Source: Oscillospiraceae bacterium (GTDB lineage Bacteria; Bacillota; Clostridia; Lachnospirales; Lachnospiraceae). From it: a stretch of 64,000 nt of DNA. Both the position numbers and the translations under genes were made by a program. Numbering within the stretch: the stretch's first letter is position 1; the number at the start of each line of letters is the position of its first letter. The stretch is taken from positions 95,221 to 159,220 of the forward strand of contig JAETOO010000007.1 of NCBI GenBank assembly GCA_021771715.1, in the 5' to 3' direction. Positions 23,068-31,041 of the stretch are shown in pieces. The notes below the pieces were generated by a model. The model had not been told where the DNA came from and did not search any database. It saw nothing but the letters and a program-made list of their open reading frames with translations.

Positions 23068-24321
23068 TCACACATACAGATAGTCGTTGAGCACCGGCTG
23101 CAGCCCTTCCCCGGCAATGTCCCGATACATCCGCTCAAGACTGCGGTTATCGTCAATCTCAAACTGCTCGTCGCCCTGTGCCCCGCCGGTCTCTTTTCCG
23201 GTGTACTTGCTCTCGTGATCCCCGATCCCCGTGGAGACGCCCGCGGAAACCTTTGTCGCGGCGATCTTCACAATGCCGTTTCGAAATGCGGCGCTCTCAC
23301 GCGAGGACACCGTGATCCCCACATACGGCAGAAAGATCCGGTATGCGCAGAGGATCTGGCAGAGCTGCGTTTCGTGGACGTCGAGCGGATGGAGCTTCTC
23401 ATTGTTTATGATCGGCCGGAGCCTTGGACAGGACAGCGACAGCTCGGCGTGGGGGTACTTTCGCTGCAGGTAGTAAACGTGCAGGGCACTCGCAAGCGCG
23501 TCCTTGCGGAAGTCCGAAAGTCCCAGAAGCGCCGAGCATGCGACCCCGCGCATCCCGCCCCGGAGCGCCCGCTCCTGCGCGTCAAAGCGGTAAGGCCACA
23601 CGCGCTTGTGGCCGAGCAGGTGAAGCTGCTCGTACTTGTCGGTGTCGTACGTCTCCTGAAATACCGTCACATAGTCCGCGCCGCACTCGTGAAGATACCG
23701 GTACTCGTCGGTGTTGACGGGATAGATTTCAAGGCCGACCATGCGGAAATAGCTGCGCGCCAGCCTGCAGGCCTCGCCGATGTACTCCACGCTGCTCTGC
23801 TCCCTGCTCTCCCCGGTGAGGATCAGAATCTCCTCCATGCCGCTCTCGGCGATGACCTTCATCTCCCGTTCCATCTGCTCTTTGGAGAGCTTCATCCGGC
23901 TGATGTGGTTGTAGCAGTTGAAGCCGCAGTACACACAGTAGTTCTCGCAGTAGTTTGCAATGTAAAGAGGGGTGAACAGGTACACGGTGTTGCCAAAATG
24001 CCTGCTCGTCTCCCGCCTCGCCCGCTGCGCCATCTGTTCCAGAAACGGTTCCGCCGCCGGGGAGAGGAGCGCCTTGAAGTCCTCGATGGCACACGTATCA
24101 TGCGCTAAGGCTGCCTTCACATCCGCCGCGGTATAGCGCGCGTAATCGTAGGCGCGCATCTGTTCCATCACGCTTGCGCACACATCCGATTCGATCCGTT
24201 CCATCCCCGGCAGATATTCCATATGGTTCTTTCGCGCGGACGGGTCGGTCTCAAGCCGGTGCTTCCGGGCAAGCGCTTCGGGCGACAGGTACTCCGAGTC
24301 TATCAAAAATTGATTTTCCAT
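23068..24321 (-). CDS. thiH: 2-iminoacetate synthase (radical SAM tyrosine lyase)
   Basis: ThiH (417 residues) cleaves tyrosine to p-cresol and dehydroglycine for thiazole formation under anaerobic conditions. The radical SAM cluster motif CENYCVYCGF lies near residue 110, followed by ILTGE and GLEIYPVN barrel strands. The C-terminal half carries LSCPRLRPI and TKVSAGVSTGIGDH, typical of ThiH. I start at ATG 24321 (MENQFLIDSEYLSPEA); the longer frame upstream is out-of-context reading of thiG. It is 11 bases after thiG. Use of ThiH rather than an oxygen-dependent glycine oxidase fits an anaerobe. Confidence 0.95.
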   Translation of the reverse strand: MENQFLIDSEYLSPEALARKHRLETDPSARKNHMEYLPGMERIESDVCASVMEQMRAYDYARYTAADVKAALAHDTCAIEDFKALLSPAAEPFLEQMAQRARRETSRHFGNTVYLFTPLYIANYCENYCVYCGFNCYNHISRMKLSKEQMEREMKVIAESGMEEILILTGESREQSSVEYIGEACRLARSYFRMVGLEIYPVNTDEYRYLHECGADYVTVFQETYDTDKYEQLHLLGHKRVWPYRFDAQERALRGGMRGVACSALLGLSDFRKDALASALHVYYLQRKYPHAELSLSCPRLRPIINNEKLHPLDVHETQLCQILCAYRIFLPYVGITVSSRESAAFRNGIVKIAATKVSAGVSTGIGDHESKYTGKETGGAQGDEQFEIDDNRSLERMYRDIAGEGLQPVLNDYLYV

Positions 24322-24332
24322 GTGTGCACCTC

Positions 24333-25103
24333 TCAATCCCGAAGAAATCCGGTCAGCGGATCGGAAGCGGACGCGCCGCGGGTCAGCACCCGGCCAAGGC
24401 CGGCCAGGTACGCTTTGCGGCCCGCCTCGATGGCCTGCTTGAAGGCGGACGCCATCATGGGGAGATCGCCTGCGGTCGCGAGCGCGGTGTTCGCCATGAT
24501 AGCCGCCGCGCCCATCTCCATCGCCTCGCACGCCTGGGAAGGTCTGCCGATCCCGGCGTCCACGATGATGGGCAGGTCGATCTCGTCGATGAGAATCTGG
24601 ATAAACTCTTTCGTGGCGAGCCCCTTGTTGGAACCGATGGGAGATGCCAGCGGCATCACGCTCGCAGCCCCGGCATTCACCAGGTCCCGGGCAACGTTCA
24701 GGTCGGGATACATATAGGGCATGACCACAAAGCCCTCTCCCGCGAGGATCTCGGTGGCCCGGATGGTCTCCTGATTGTCGGGCAGCAGATATTTGGAATC
24801 CCGCATGATCTCCACCTTCACGAAGTCGCCGCACCCGAGCTCCCGCGCCAGACGCGCAATGCGGACCGCTTCTTTGGCATTTCTCGCGCCGCTCGTGTTC
24901 GGCAACAGGGTGACACCCTCAGGGATATAGTCCAGAATGCTCTCCTGCTCTTTTGTGTTTGCGCGGCGGACAGCGAGCGTGATGATCTCCGCCCCTGCAT
25001 CCTTTACCGCCGCCTCAATGAGTTGCATCGAGTATTTGCCGGACCCGAGGATAAAGCGAGAGTGAAACTCGCGTCCGCCAATGATCAGTTTATCGTTGTT
25101 CAT
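24333..25103 (-). CDS. thiG: Thiazole synthase
   Basis: ThiG (256 residues) condenses deoxyxylulose phosphate, dehydroglycine and ThiS-thiocarboxylate into the thiazole ring. Family blocks are complete: [44 protein letters not shown], the Schiff-base lysine in [38 protein letters not shown] and [22 protein letters not shown]. Length is typical. GGAAA precedes the ATG by 5 bases. It is the third gene of the operon. Confidence 0.97.
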   Translation of the reverse strand: MNNDKLIIGGREFHSRFILGSGKYSMQLIEAAVKDAGAEIITLAVRRANTKEQESILDYIPEGVTLLPNTSGARNAKEAVRIARLARELGCGDFVKVEIMRDSKYLLPDNQETIRATEILAGEGFVVMPYMYPDLNVARDLVNAGAASVMPLASPIGSNKGLATKEFIQILIDEIDLPIIVDAGIGRPSQACEAMEMGAAAIMANTALATAGDLPMMASAFKQAIEAGRKAYLAGLGRVLTRGASASDPLTGFLRD

Positions 25104-25121
25104 CGATCTTTCCTTCTTTCT

Positions 25122-25757
25122 TCAAACTTCAAATTCTTCCGCTAAAATTCGCAGCACCGTGTGTGCCTGGTGCGCCGCGCAGAGCATCACGCGGCTGGAC
25201 ACCAGGCCGACCGTACCGTTCCCCTCGCTGACTCCGTCGCCGCACAGGTAAAACCGCTCTGTCACGCGGCGCGTCCGAATCGTGTTGGCGCTGCCGAGCC
25301 CTGCCATCCCGGAGGCGGCAACCAGATACCGATCCGGCATCGTCTCCAGGACAAAATTCGTCAGCATCGCCTTGGCCTCCGCATCGTCAAACGATTCGCA
25401 GATGATGTCAGCAGACCGCAAAAGCTCCGCGGCATGCTCCTCTGTGATCCGAACGGTATGTACCTCCAGCTCCACATACGGTGCAATCTCTCTCAGAGTT
25501 TCGGCCAGCGCCTCCGTCTTATAGCGGCCAATCTGCGACGCCCTGTACTGCTGGCGGTGCAGATTGACAAGCTCCACGCGGTCAAAATCGATCAGGATCA
25601 ATCTGCCGATCCCCGCTCTTGCCAGGCAAATTGCAAGATTCGAGCCGAGTCCGCCAAGACCGCATATGGCAACCGCAGCCGATGAGAACCGGTTTTGCAG
25701 CTCCTCCCCGTGCCGCCCGGACAGGGCTCTGTTCCATTCTTCCCTCGTCGGAATCAA
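25122..25757 (-). CDS. thiF: Sulfur carrier protein adenylyltransferase (ThiF family, short form)
   Basis: This protein of about 211 residues adenylates the C-terminal glycine of ThiS. The E1-like nucleotide fold is clear: AVAICGLGGLGSNLAICLARAGIG near residue 35, LILIDFDRVELVNLHRQQY and ICESFDDAEAKAML. It lacks the CxxC zinc site and C-terminal extension of the MoeB-like form and matches the short clostridial ThiF family 2. The start is not ATG: TTG 25757 lies 8 bases after GGAGG inside the end of thiS; GTG 25766 is an alternative that overlaps thiS. Tight coupling to thiS fits a ThiS-ThiF pair. Confidence 0.9.
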   Translation of the reverse strand: MIPTREEWNRALSGRHGEELQNRFSSAAVAICGLGGLGSNLAICLARAGIGRLILIDFDRVELVNLHRQQYRASQIGRYKTEALAETLREIAPYVELEVHTVRITEEHAAELLRSADIICESFDDAEAKAMLTNFVLETMPDRYLVAASGMAGLGSANTIRTRRVTERFYLCGDGVSEGNGTVGLVSSRVMLCAAHQAHTVLRILAEEFEV

Positions 25758-25758
25758 C

Positions 25759-25953
25759 TCAACCACCTCCCACAAAGCGGACCACCTCGACCAGGTCGCC
25801 GTCCTGCAGCACCGTTTCGCCGTACTGCGCCTTCGGCACGATCGCTCCGTTGCGCTCCACCGCAATGCGCTTCGGATCACAGTCCGCGGCCGCCAGATAT
25901 TCGGCCAGCGTCTTCCCCGCCAGATCGTGTTCTTCGCCGTTGATCTTCACCAT
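25759..25953 (-). CDS. thiS: Sulfur carrier protein ThiS
   Basis: ThiS (64 residues) is the ubiquitin-fold sulfur carrier for thiazole synthesis. It has MVKINGEEHDL, TLAEYLAA, RIAVERNGAIVPKAQYGETVLQDGDLVEVVRFVGGG, ending in the Gly-Gly needed for adenylation and thiocarboxylate formation. It is the first gene after the TPP riboswitch and its end overlaps the ribosome binding site of thiF. Confidence 0.95.
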   Translation of the reverse strand: MVKINGEEHDLAGKTLAEYLAAADCDPKRIAVERNGAIVPKAQYGETVLQDGDLVEVVRFVGGG

Positions 25954-26003
25954 TGCACCTCACCTCCAAACCTATAAAAAGCATGTGCGCTCGCCGGGCG
26001 CAT

Positions 26004-26036
26004 CAAAAAAGGAAGCCGCCGATTTGGCAGCTTCCC
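26004..26036 (-). terminator. Expression-platform terminator of the TPP riboswitch
   Basis: On the minus strand GGGAAGCTGCC (26036-26026) pairs with GGCGGCTTCC (26020-26011) and six T follow. It lies between the TPP aptamer and thiS, so ligand-dependent termination is the likely control mode. Confidence 0.85.
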
Positions 26037-26066
26037 AGTGTGCACTGTGATTCCCGATACCCTTGT

Positions 26067-26153
26067 ATCAGGCGTCCCTACGTTGGCATTATCCAAATCA
26101 GGTTCTCGGTCGAAGGTCATACCTTCCTCTCAGCCTGTCATACAAGCTCCCGT
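26067..26153 (-). ncRNA. TPP riboswitch (THI element)
   Basis: On the minus strand the aptamer contains the hallmark blocks in order: ACGGGAGCTTG, GGCTGAGAGGAAGG, TTCGACCGAGAACCTGA, TTTGGATAATGCCAACGTAGGGA. These match the pyrimidine-sensor (CTGAGA) and pyrophosphate-sensor helices. It is followed by an intrinsic terminator and then the thiS-F-G-H-E operon, so thiamine pyrophosphate should shut the operon off. Confidence 0.97.
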
Positions 26154-26173
26154 TTTCTATTGTTGTTGTATCT

Positions 26174-26202
26174 GTTATACACCCGCCCGGCGCAAATTGC
26201 AA
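26174..26202 (-). promoter_or_regulatory. Promoter of the thi operon
   Basis: On the minus strand TTGCAA (26197-26202) and TATAAC (26174-26179) are 17 bases apart. Transcription would begin shortly before the TPP aptamer. Confidence 0.65.
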
Positions 26203-26210
26203 GCGGTTTA

Positions 26211-26280
26211 TTCGTCAGGACGCCATGCAAGCAAGCTTGCACGGTCTGTCTTCTCATTTTTTATGCACGGCTGAACTGTA
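26211..26280. repeat. Dispersed repeat, second copy (short form)
   Basis: AGGACGCCATGCAAG at 26218-26232 runs directly into a segment of about 54 bases (to 26280) that is nearly identical, in inverse orientation, to 5187-5240. Compared with that copy, about 115 bases between the two shared parts are absent. It lies immediately after the dapL stop codon. Confidence 0.75.
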
Positions 26281-26289
26281 AGCAACATA

Positions 26290-27504
26290 TTACAGCCTGC
26301 GGATCCGCTCCAGCGCCGCCAGCGTGTTCTCGTACGTGCCGAAGCCGGTCAGGCGGAAGTAGCCCTCGCCGCTCGGCCCGAAGCCCGAGCCCGGGGTGCC
26401 GACCACGTTCGCCTGTTCCAGCAGGTAGTCAAAGAACTCCCACGAGGTCATGTGATCCGGCGTCTTCAGCCACACGTAGGGGGAGTTTACGCCGCCGTAC
26501 GCGGTAAAGCCTGCAGCCTGCAGTCCCTCCCGGATAGTCTGCGCATTCTTCATGTAGTAAGCGACCTGTTCCGTCACCTGCTTCTTCCCGGCCTCAGAGT
26601 ACACGGCCTCCCCGGCCTTCTGCACGATGTACGGCGCGCCGTTGTACTTCGTGCCGTGCCGTCTCGCCCAGAGCGCGTGCAGCATGACTCCGTTCGCCTT
26701 CAGATCCTTCGGGATCACCGTGAAGCCGAGCCGCGTCCCCGTAAAGCCCGCATTTTTCGAGAAGGAGCGCAGCTCAATCGCACAGGTGCGCGCGCCCTCG
26801 CACTCATAGATGGAGTGCGGCACATCGTCCTCGGAGATGTACGCCTCGTACGCCGCATCAAAGAGGATCACCGCGCCGACGCGGTTCGCATAGTCCACCC
26901 ATTCCTGCAGCTGACTCTTTGTGATCGTGGCTCCCGTCGGGTTGTTCGGGAAGCACAGGTAGATCAGATCCGGCGTCTGCTTTGGGAACTCCGGCGCGAA
27001 GCCGTTCGCCTCAGTGCACGGCATATAGATCACGTCGCTCCAGCGCTCGGTCAGCGGATCGTAGCTGCCGGTGCGCCCTGCCATGACATTCGAGTCGACG
27101 TAGACCGGGTAGACCGGATCGCAGACCGCGATCCGGTTGTCCAGGCTGAAGATCTCCTGGATATTGCCGGAATCACACTTCGCCCCGTCCGAGATGAAAA
27201 TCTCATCCGCCGCGATCTCGCAGCCGCGGTCTGCAAAGTCATTCTTTGCAATCGCGTTTCTCAGGAACTCGTAGCCAAGATCCGGCGCGTAGCCGCGGAA
27301 CGTCTCGGCGTGCGCCATCTCGTCCACCGCGCCGTGCAGCGCGTCGATGATCGCCGGGGCCAGCGGCTGCGTCACGTCGCCGATTCCCAGGCGGATAATC
27401 GTCGCCTCGGGGTGCTGCTCGCTGAATGCGTTTACCTTCTTTGCAATGTTCGAAAACAAATAGCTTCCCGGAAGCTTCAGGTAGTTGTCGTTGATTTTAA
27501 ACAT
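26290..27504 (-). CDS. dapL: LL-diaminopimelate aminotransferase
   Basis: DapL (404 residues) converts tetrahydrodipicolinate directly to LL-diaminopimelate with glutamate, for lysine and peptidoglycan. It is a PLP fold-type I enzyme: [10 protein letters not shown] and [19 protein letters not shown] at the start, the [14 protein letters not shown] block, [39 protein letters not shown] and the PLP-lysine segment [22 protein letters not shown]. Length fits the family. It is followed on the same strand by the thi operon; dapF lies about 190 bases upstream, so the two meso-DAP steps are neighbours. Confidence 0.96.
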   Translation of the reverse strand: MFKINDNYLKLPGSYLFSNIAKKVNAFSEQHPEATIIRLGIGDVTQPLAPAIIDALHGAVDEMAHAETFRGYAPDLGYEFLRNAIAKNDFADRGCEIAADEIFISDGAKCDSGNIQEIFSLDNRIAVCDPVYPVYVDSNVMAGRTGSYDPLTERWSDVIYMPCTEANGFAPEFPKQTPDLIYLCFPNNPTGATITKSQLQEWVDYANRVGAVILFDAAYEAYISEDDVPHSIYECEGARTCAIELRSFSKNAGFTGTRLGFTVIPKDLKANGVMLHALWARRHGTKYNGAPYIVQKAGEAVYSEAGKKQVTEQVAYYMKNAQTIREGLQAAGFTAYGGVNSPYVWLKTPDHMTSWEFFDYLLEQANVVGTPGSGFGPSGEGYFRLTGFGTYENTLAALERIRRL

Positions 27505-27697
27505 AAAATCCTCCTCGTATGTGCGCCTCCCGCGCGGGAAACGCCGTACATTTCAATCGTATGATAGCCTGGCGGAATCGTCCATGAGCCCTGTCCGCGC
27601 GTAACTGCCATTCGCTCTACCGATTCTCGCATAGGTCAGATCTGCGCAAGGATGCTTTAAACTTCGCGCAGAAACAGGATCCGCGGCAGGGCGCGCT

Positions 27698-28759
27698 CTA
27701 CAGCTCGATCTCGCCGTGGTAGACAGTCGTCGCCGGCCCTGTCATATACACGGTGTTGCGCGCGCGGTCCCAGCGAACCGACAGCTCGCCGCCCTGCAGC
27801 CGGACGGTCACCTCGTCCTCCGTCCAGCCGTTCAGGATGCAGGCGACGGCGACCGCGCAGGCGCCCGTCCCGCAGGCGAGCGTCTCCCCGGAGCCCCGCT
27901 CCCAGACGCGCATCCGCACCGTGCGGCGGTCCAGCACCCGGATAAACTCGGTATTGACCCGCTCCGGAAACGCAGGGTGGCGCTCAAAGCAGGGGCCAAG
28001 CATCTCGATCGCGAGTCCCTCCACATCGTCCACCGGAACGACGCAGTGCGGATTCCCCATCGAGACTGCCGTCATGCGATAGTCACGGCCAGCCACGGTG
28101 ATGACACGATCCACCACGGCACGGCACCTGGCGCTCTCCTGCGATCCTGCTCCTTCCACGGCATCGGCGGACACCTCCGGCGTCCCATCTCCTCTCCCGG
28201 CATCCGCAGACACCTCCGGTGTCCGGGCTCCTCCCACGGCATCCGCAGACACCTCCGGCGTCCAGTCTCCTCTTCCAGCATCCGCAGACATCTCTGGCGT
28301 CCCATCTCCTCTCCCGGCATCTGCGGCCCTCGTGCCGCAGCCCGCCGTCAACCTGGAGGGAACCACCGGGATCTGCTCCGGCGCGAGGATCGGCGAGCCC
28401 ATGTCGACGCACACCTGCGTCACCGCTCCGCCCTCGACCTGCAGCCGCAGCCCGCGCACTCCGCTCCCGGTCGCGATCCGCAGCTCTGTCTTGTCGGTCA
28501 GGCCGCTCTCGTACACGTACTTCGCGACACAGCGGATCCCGTTGCCGCACATCTTCCCCTTCGAGCCGTCCGCGTTGTACATCTCCATCTCAAAATCCGC
28601 CTCGGACGACGGCTTGATCAAAATCAGGCCGTCCGAGCCGATCCCGAAATGGCGGTCGCTCACCGCCCGCGCGACCTCTTCGGGGTGCTCCACCGTCTCG
28701 CAAAAACAATTCACATAGACGTAATCGTTGCCGATTCCATGCATTTTCGTAAACTTCAT
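27698..28759 (-). CDS. dapF: Diaminopimelate epimerase with an in-frame tandem-repeat insert
   Basis: DapF interconverts LL- and meso-diaminopimelate. Both halves of the epimerase are intact: MKFTKMHGIGNDYVYV, the first catalytic cysteine in KMCGNGIRC (residue 71), MGNPHCV, and the second in ETLACGTGAC (residue 296). The protein is 353 residues against a usual 275-280. The excess is residues about 145-210, five 13-residue units of the ADAGRGDGTPEVS type between the two domains, encoded by 39-bp repeats. They are in frame and near the interdomain linker, so activity may be kept. ATG 28759 is set by the family N-terminus. The order dapF-dapL on one strand suggests co-expression. Confidence 0.93.
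   Translation of the reverse strand: MKFTKMHGIGNDYVYVNCFCETVEHPEEVARAVSDRHFGIGSDGLILIKPSSEADFEMEMYNADGSKGKMCGNGIRCVAKYVYESGLTDKTELRIATGSGVRGLRLQVEGGAVTQVCVDMGSPILAPEQIPVVPSRLTAGCGTRAADAGRGDGTPEMSADAGRGDWTPEVSADAVGGARTPEVSADAGRGDGTPEVSADAVEGAGSQESARCRAVVDRVITVAGRDYRMTAVSMGNPHCVVPVDDVEGLAIEMLGPCFERHPAFPERVNTEFIRVLDRRTVRMRVWERGSGETLACGTGACAVAVACILNGWTEDEVTVRLQGGELSVRWDRARNTVYMTGPATTVYHGEIEL
28133..28327. repeat. 39-bp tandem repeat inside dapF, five copies
   Basis: Units of 39 bases carrying GCAGACACCTCCGG recur through this segment; the translated units are 13 residues (ADAGRGDGTPEVS with variants). Copies differ at a few positions, and the last is degenerate (ADAVEGAGSQES). Because 39 is a multiple of three, copy-number change keeps the dapF frame. 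Confidence 0.9.
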
Positions 28760-28833
28760 GGCAAAATCCTTTCTGCTGGCCTGCTGCACTGCCCTCCCGG
28801 CCACCCGGGCTGCAGTCTTACGCTATTATAGCG

Positions 28834-29382
28834 TCATCTGTCCATCAATGCAAGCAGCATCTGCGCGGTCTCCACCAGATTTGTGCCGCTGTCCATGCTC
28901 GTCTTCTGCAGATACCGGTGCGCATCCTCCTCCGTCATATGGTTGCGCTCCATCAAAAGCGCCTTCGCCTCGTCGATGACTTTTTTCTCCTTCTCGCTGC
29001 GCTGTGCCGGCATCGCCCGCTTCTTCTTCCGCTGCCGCTCCAGCTGCGCCAGCACCATGTCCAGCGAGGCCAGCAGCTCATGAACCTTCAGCGGCATCGC
29101 CAGGCTGACCACGCCCTCGGCCACACCCTCCCCGAGCGCGCGCCCGGATGCCAGAAGCAGCATGCCAAACGAGCGCGGGAGATTCTCGTACAGCTCCTCA
29201 TACAGCATATCCGGGTATTTGTAGCCGCAGACGACTACGCCGCCTGTCAGGCGGTCCGCCGCACTGAGCGCCTGCGCCCCGCTCGTGCAGACAGCCGCCA
29301 CGGTGTACCCGTTTCGGACCAGCAGATTCCGGATGTTCCTCGCGTCCTCTGTTTTCGGAAATACTACTATCACACCAGCCAT
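28834..29382 (-). CDS. ANTAR-domain RNA-binding response regulator, glnA-linked
   Basis: This 182-residue protein probably acts as an antiterminator. An N-terminal receiver-like domain (MAGVIVVFPKTEDARNIRNLL to about residue 120) lacks the usual acidic pocket and phospho-Asp (VVVCGYKYPDM instead of a D-x-x-x-P site), so it may respond by protein contact rather than phosphorylation. A linker helix (LERQRKKKRAMPAQRSEKEKK) leads to the ANTAR domain, residues about 125-180, with AKALLMERNHMTEEDAHRYLQKTSM. ANTAR proteins bind dual-hairpin RNA in leaders. It lies 170 bases after glnA on the same strand, and the glnA leader has a terminator-like hairpin, which suggests the target. ATG 29382 follows GGAGGAG. 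Confidence 0.85.
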   Translation of the reverse strand: MAGVIVVFPKTEDARNIRNLLVRNGYTVAAVCTSGAQALSAADRLTGGVVVCGYKYPDMLYEELYENLPRSFGMLLLASGRALGEGVAEGVVSLAMPLKVHELLASLDMVLAQLERQRKKKRAMPAQRSEKEKKVIDEAKALLMERNHMTEEDAHRYLQKTSMDSGTNLVETAQMLLALMDR

Positions 29383-29552
29383 CCGTCTCCTCCATCCTGC
29401 AGTGACCGTCACACGGTGATCGTTCACGCGCCGCGAAGCGTATGAAGATCCGCAGCCGGTAGAATCGTGCACCGTAACGTCACACATCCGTGCAGCCGCA
29501 CCCGCACGGCACGCCGCTTCGTGAACAGCAGCGCTCTGCGCCGATCCCCTCC

Positions 29553-30884
29553 TCAGATATTGACAAGATAGCGGTCAAGCTCCCAGTTGCTCACAGCGGC
29601 GCAGTAGTCCCTCCACTCCGCCTTCTTCGCCTCAATGTATTTCTCACAGATGTGGCTGCCCAGCACTTCCCGGATCAGCGGGTCCGCCTCGAGCCCCTCG
29701 ACGGCCTCCTTCAGATTCGTCGGCAAACACTCGATCCCCATCTCGCTGCGCTCCTCATCGCTCATCTCGAAAATGTTCGCATCCACGCTGGCCGGCGGCA
29801 GCAGCCGGTGACGAATCCCGTCCAGACCGGCGGCCAGGCAGACGGCGAGCGCCAGGTACGGGTTGGCCGCGGAGTCCGGGCTGCGCAGCTCGATCCGCTG
29901 CGTCTTGCCGTTCTGCGCCGGGATGCGGATCAGCGGGCTGCGGTTTTTGCTCGACCACGCGATGTAGACCGGAGCCTCGTAGCCCGGCACCAGGCGCTTG
30001 TAGGAATTTACGAGCGGGTTCGTGACGGCTGTGATCGCGCGGATATGCTTCATGATCCCGCCGATGAACCAGTAGCCCTCCAGGCTCAGATGGTTCGGAT
30101 CCCGCTCATCGAGAAACACGTTGACGCCGTCGCGCGCCAGCGACATGTTGATGTGCATCCCGCTGCCGTTCACCCCGGACTTTGGCTTCGGCATAAACGA
30201 CGCGTGCAGCCCGTGGCGCTTCGCGATCGTCTTGACCGCCATCTTGAAGGTCACGATGTCGTCCGCCGTCTTCAGAGCCTCCTCATAGTGAAAGTCGATC
30301 TCATGCTGCGCCGGCGCGTTCTCGTGGTGCGACGACTCCACGACAAAGCCCATCTCCTCCAGCGTCAGGATCATGTCGCGGCGCGCATTCTCCCCCAGGT
30401 CGAGCGGCCCCACATCAAAATAGCCGGCCTTCTCGTGTGTCAGCGTCGTCGGATTGCCCTCGTCATCCGTGTGAAACAAGAAAAATTCACATTCCGGCCC
30501 CACGTCGAACTGGTAGCCCATCGCGGCGGCCTCGGCCACCACCTGCTTGAGCACATAGCGCGGATCGCCCAGGAAGGGCGTCCCGTCCGGCAGGTACACG
30601 TCGCAGAGGAACCGCGCCACCTTCCCCTGCTGCGGCCTCCACGGGAAAATGCAGAACGTGTCCAGGTCCGGGCGCAGGAACATGTCGGACTGCTCCACGC
30701 GCGCAAACCCCTCGATCGACGCCCCGTCGAACAGGATCTCGTTGTTCAGCACCCGCTCGAGCTGACTCGTCGTCACAGCCACATTCTTGAGCGTCCCGAA
30801 CATATCCGTAAACTGCAGCCGGATAAACTCGACGTCCTCCTCCTCGATCATCCTCCAGATATCGTCCCTTGTATACTTACTCAT
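29553..30884 (-). CDS. glnA: Glutamine synthetase, type I
   Basis: GlnA (443 residues) makes glutamine from glutamate and ammonia and is the main ammonium assimilation enzyme. The GSI blocks are clear: FDGASIEGF, the FCIFPWRP region, the VGPECEFFLF metal ligands, HHENAPAQHEIDF, PKPKSGVNGSGMHINMSL, SSKNRSPLIRIP and the RSPDSAANPYLALA end. Length and the absence of the 25-residue insert and Tyr-adenylylation segment fit the GSI-alpha form of Firmicutes. ATG 30884 follows GGAGAAGAGG. A strong promoter and a leader hairpin lie upstream and an ANTAR gene downstream. Confidence 0.96.
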   Translation of the reverse strand: MSKYTRDDIWRMIEEEDVEFIRLQFTDMFGTLKNVAVTTSQLERVLNNEILFDGASIEGFARVEQSDMFLRPDLDTFCIFPWRPQQGKVARFLCDVYLPDGTPFLGDPRYVLKQVVAEAAAMGYQFDVGPECEFFLFHTDDEGNPTTLTHEKAGYFDVGPLDLGENARRDMILTLEEMGFVVESSHHENAPAQHEIDFHYEEALKTADDIVTFKMAVKTIAKRHGLHASFMPKPKSGVNGSGMHINMSLARDGVNVFLDERDPNHLSLEGYWFIGGIMKHIRAITAVTNPLVNSYKRLVPGYEAPVYIAWSSKNRSPLIRIPAQNGKTQRIELRSPDSAANPYLALAVCLAAGLDGIRHRLLPPASVDANIFEMSDEERSEMGIECLPTNLKEAVEGLEADPLIREVLGSHICEKYIEAKKAEWRDYCAAVSNWELDRYLVNI

Positions 30885-30949
30885 AAGCGCCTCTTCTCCT
30901 TCTTTTTCAAACTGCAAACCCTGCACGCCGCCGGGCGCACTACCTCAAA

Positions 30950-30980
30950 AGGGCGCTCTTTCTCCGCGAAAGAACGCCCT
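30950..30980 (-). terminator. Leader hairpin of glnA, possible attenuator
   Basis: On the minus strand AGGGCGTTCTTTC pairs with GAAAGAGCGCCCT around a five-base loop, followed by TTTTGAGG. It begins about 15 bases after the -10 of the glnA promoter and lies about 65 bases before the start codon. The T-run is short, so it may be a regulated terminator (ANTAR target) rather than a full stop. Confidence 0.7.
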
Positions 30981-30992
30981 CGTCCGTCACCT

Positions 30993-31021
30993 ATCATAAC
31001 AGTCTGTCATTTTTTTGTCAA
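30993..31021 (-). promoter_or_regulatory. Promoter of glnA
   Basis: On the minus strand a consensus TTGACA (31016-31021) and TATGAT (30993-30998) are exactly 17 bases apart, one of the strongest promoters in the window. Confidence 0.85.
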
Positions 31022-31041
31022 CCTTTTTTGCCGCAGCCGTC

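Larger units (their letters stand above)
25954..26289. other. Regulatory spacer between dapL and thiS
   Basis: It holds, from right to left on the minus strand, the dispersed repeat (26211-26280), the thi promoter (26174-26202), the TPP aptamer (26067-26153), the terminator stem (26004-26036) and the thiS ribosome binding site. No gene is seen. Confidence 0.7.

Noticed and set aside
25122..25757. MoeB/MoaD-type molybdopterin genes instead of thiF/thiS
   Set aside because: The genes lie behind a TPP riboswitch and in front of thiG, thiH and thiE, which settles the thiamine assignment.
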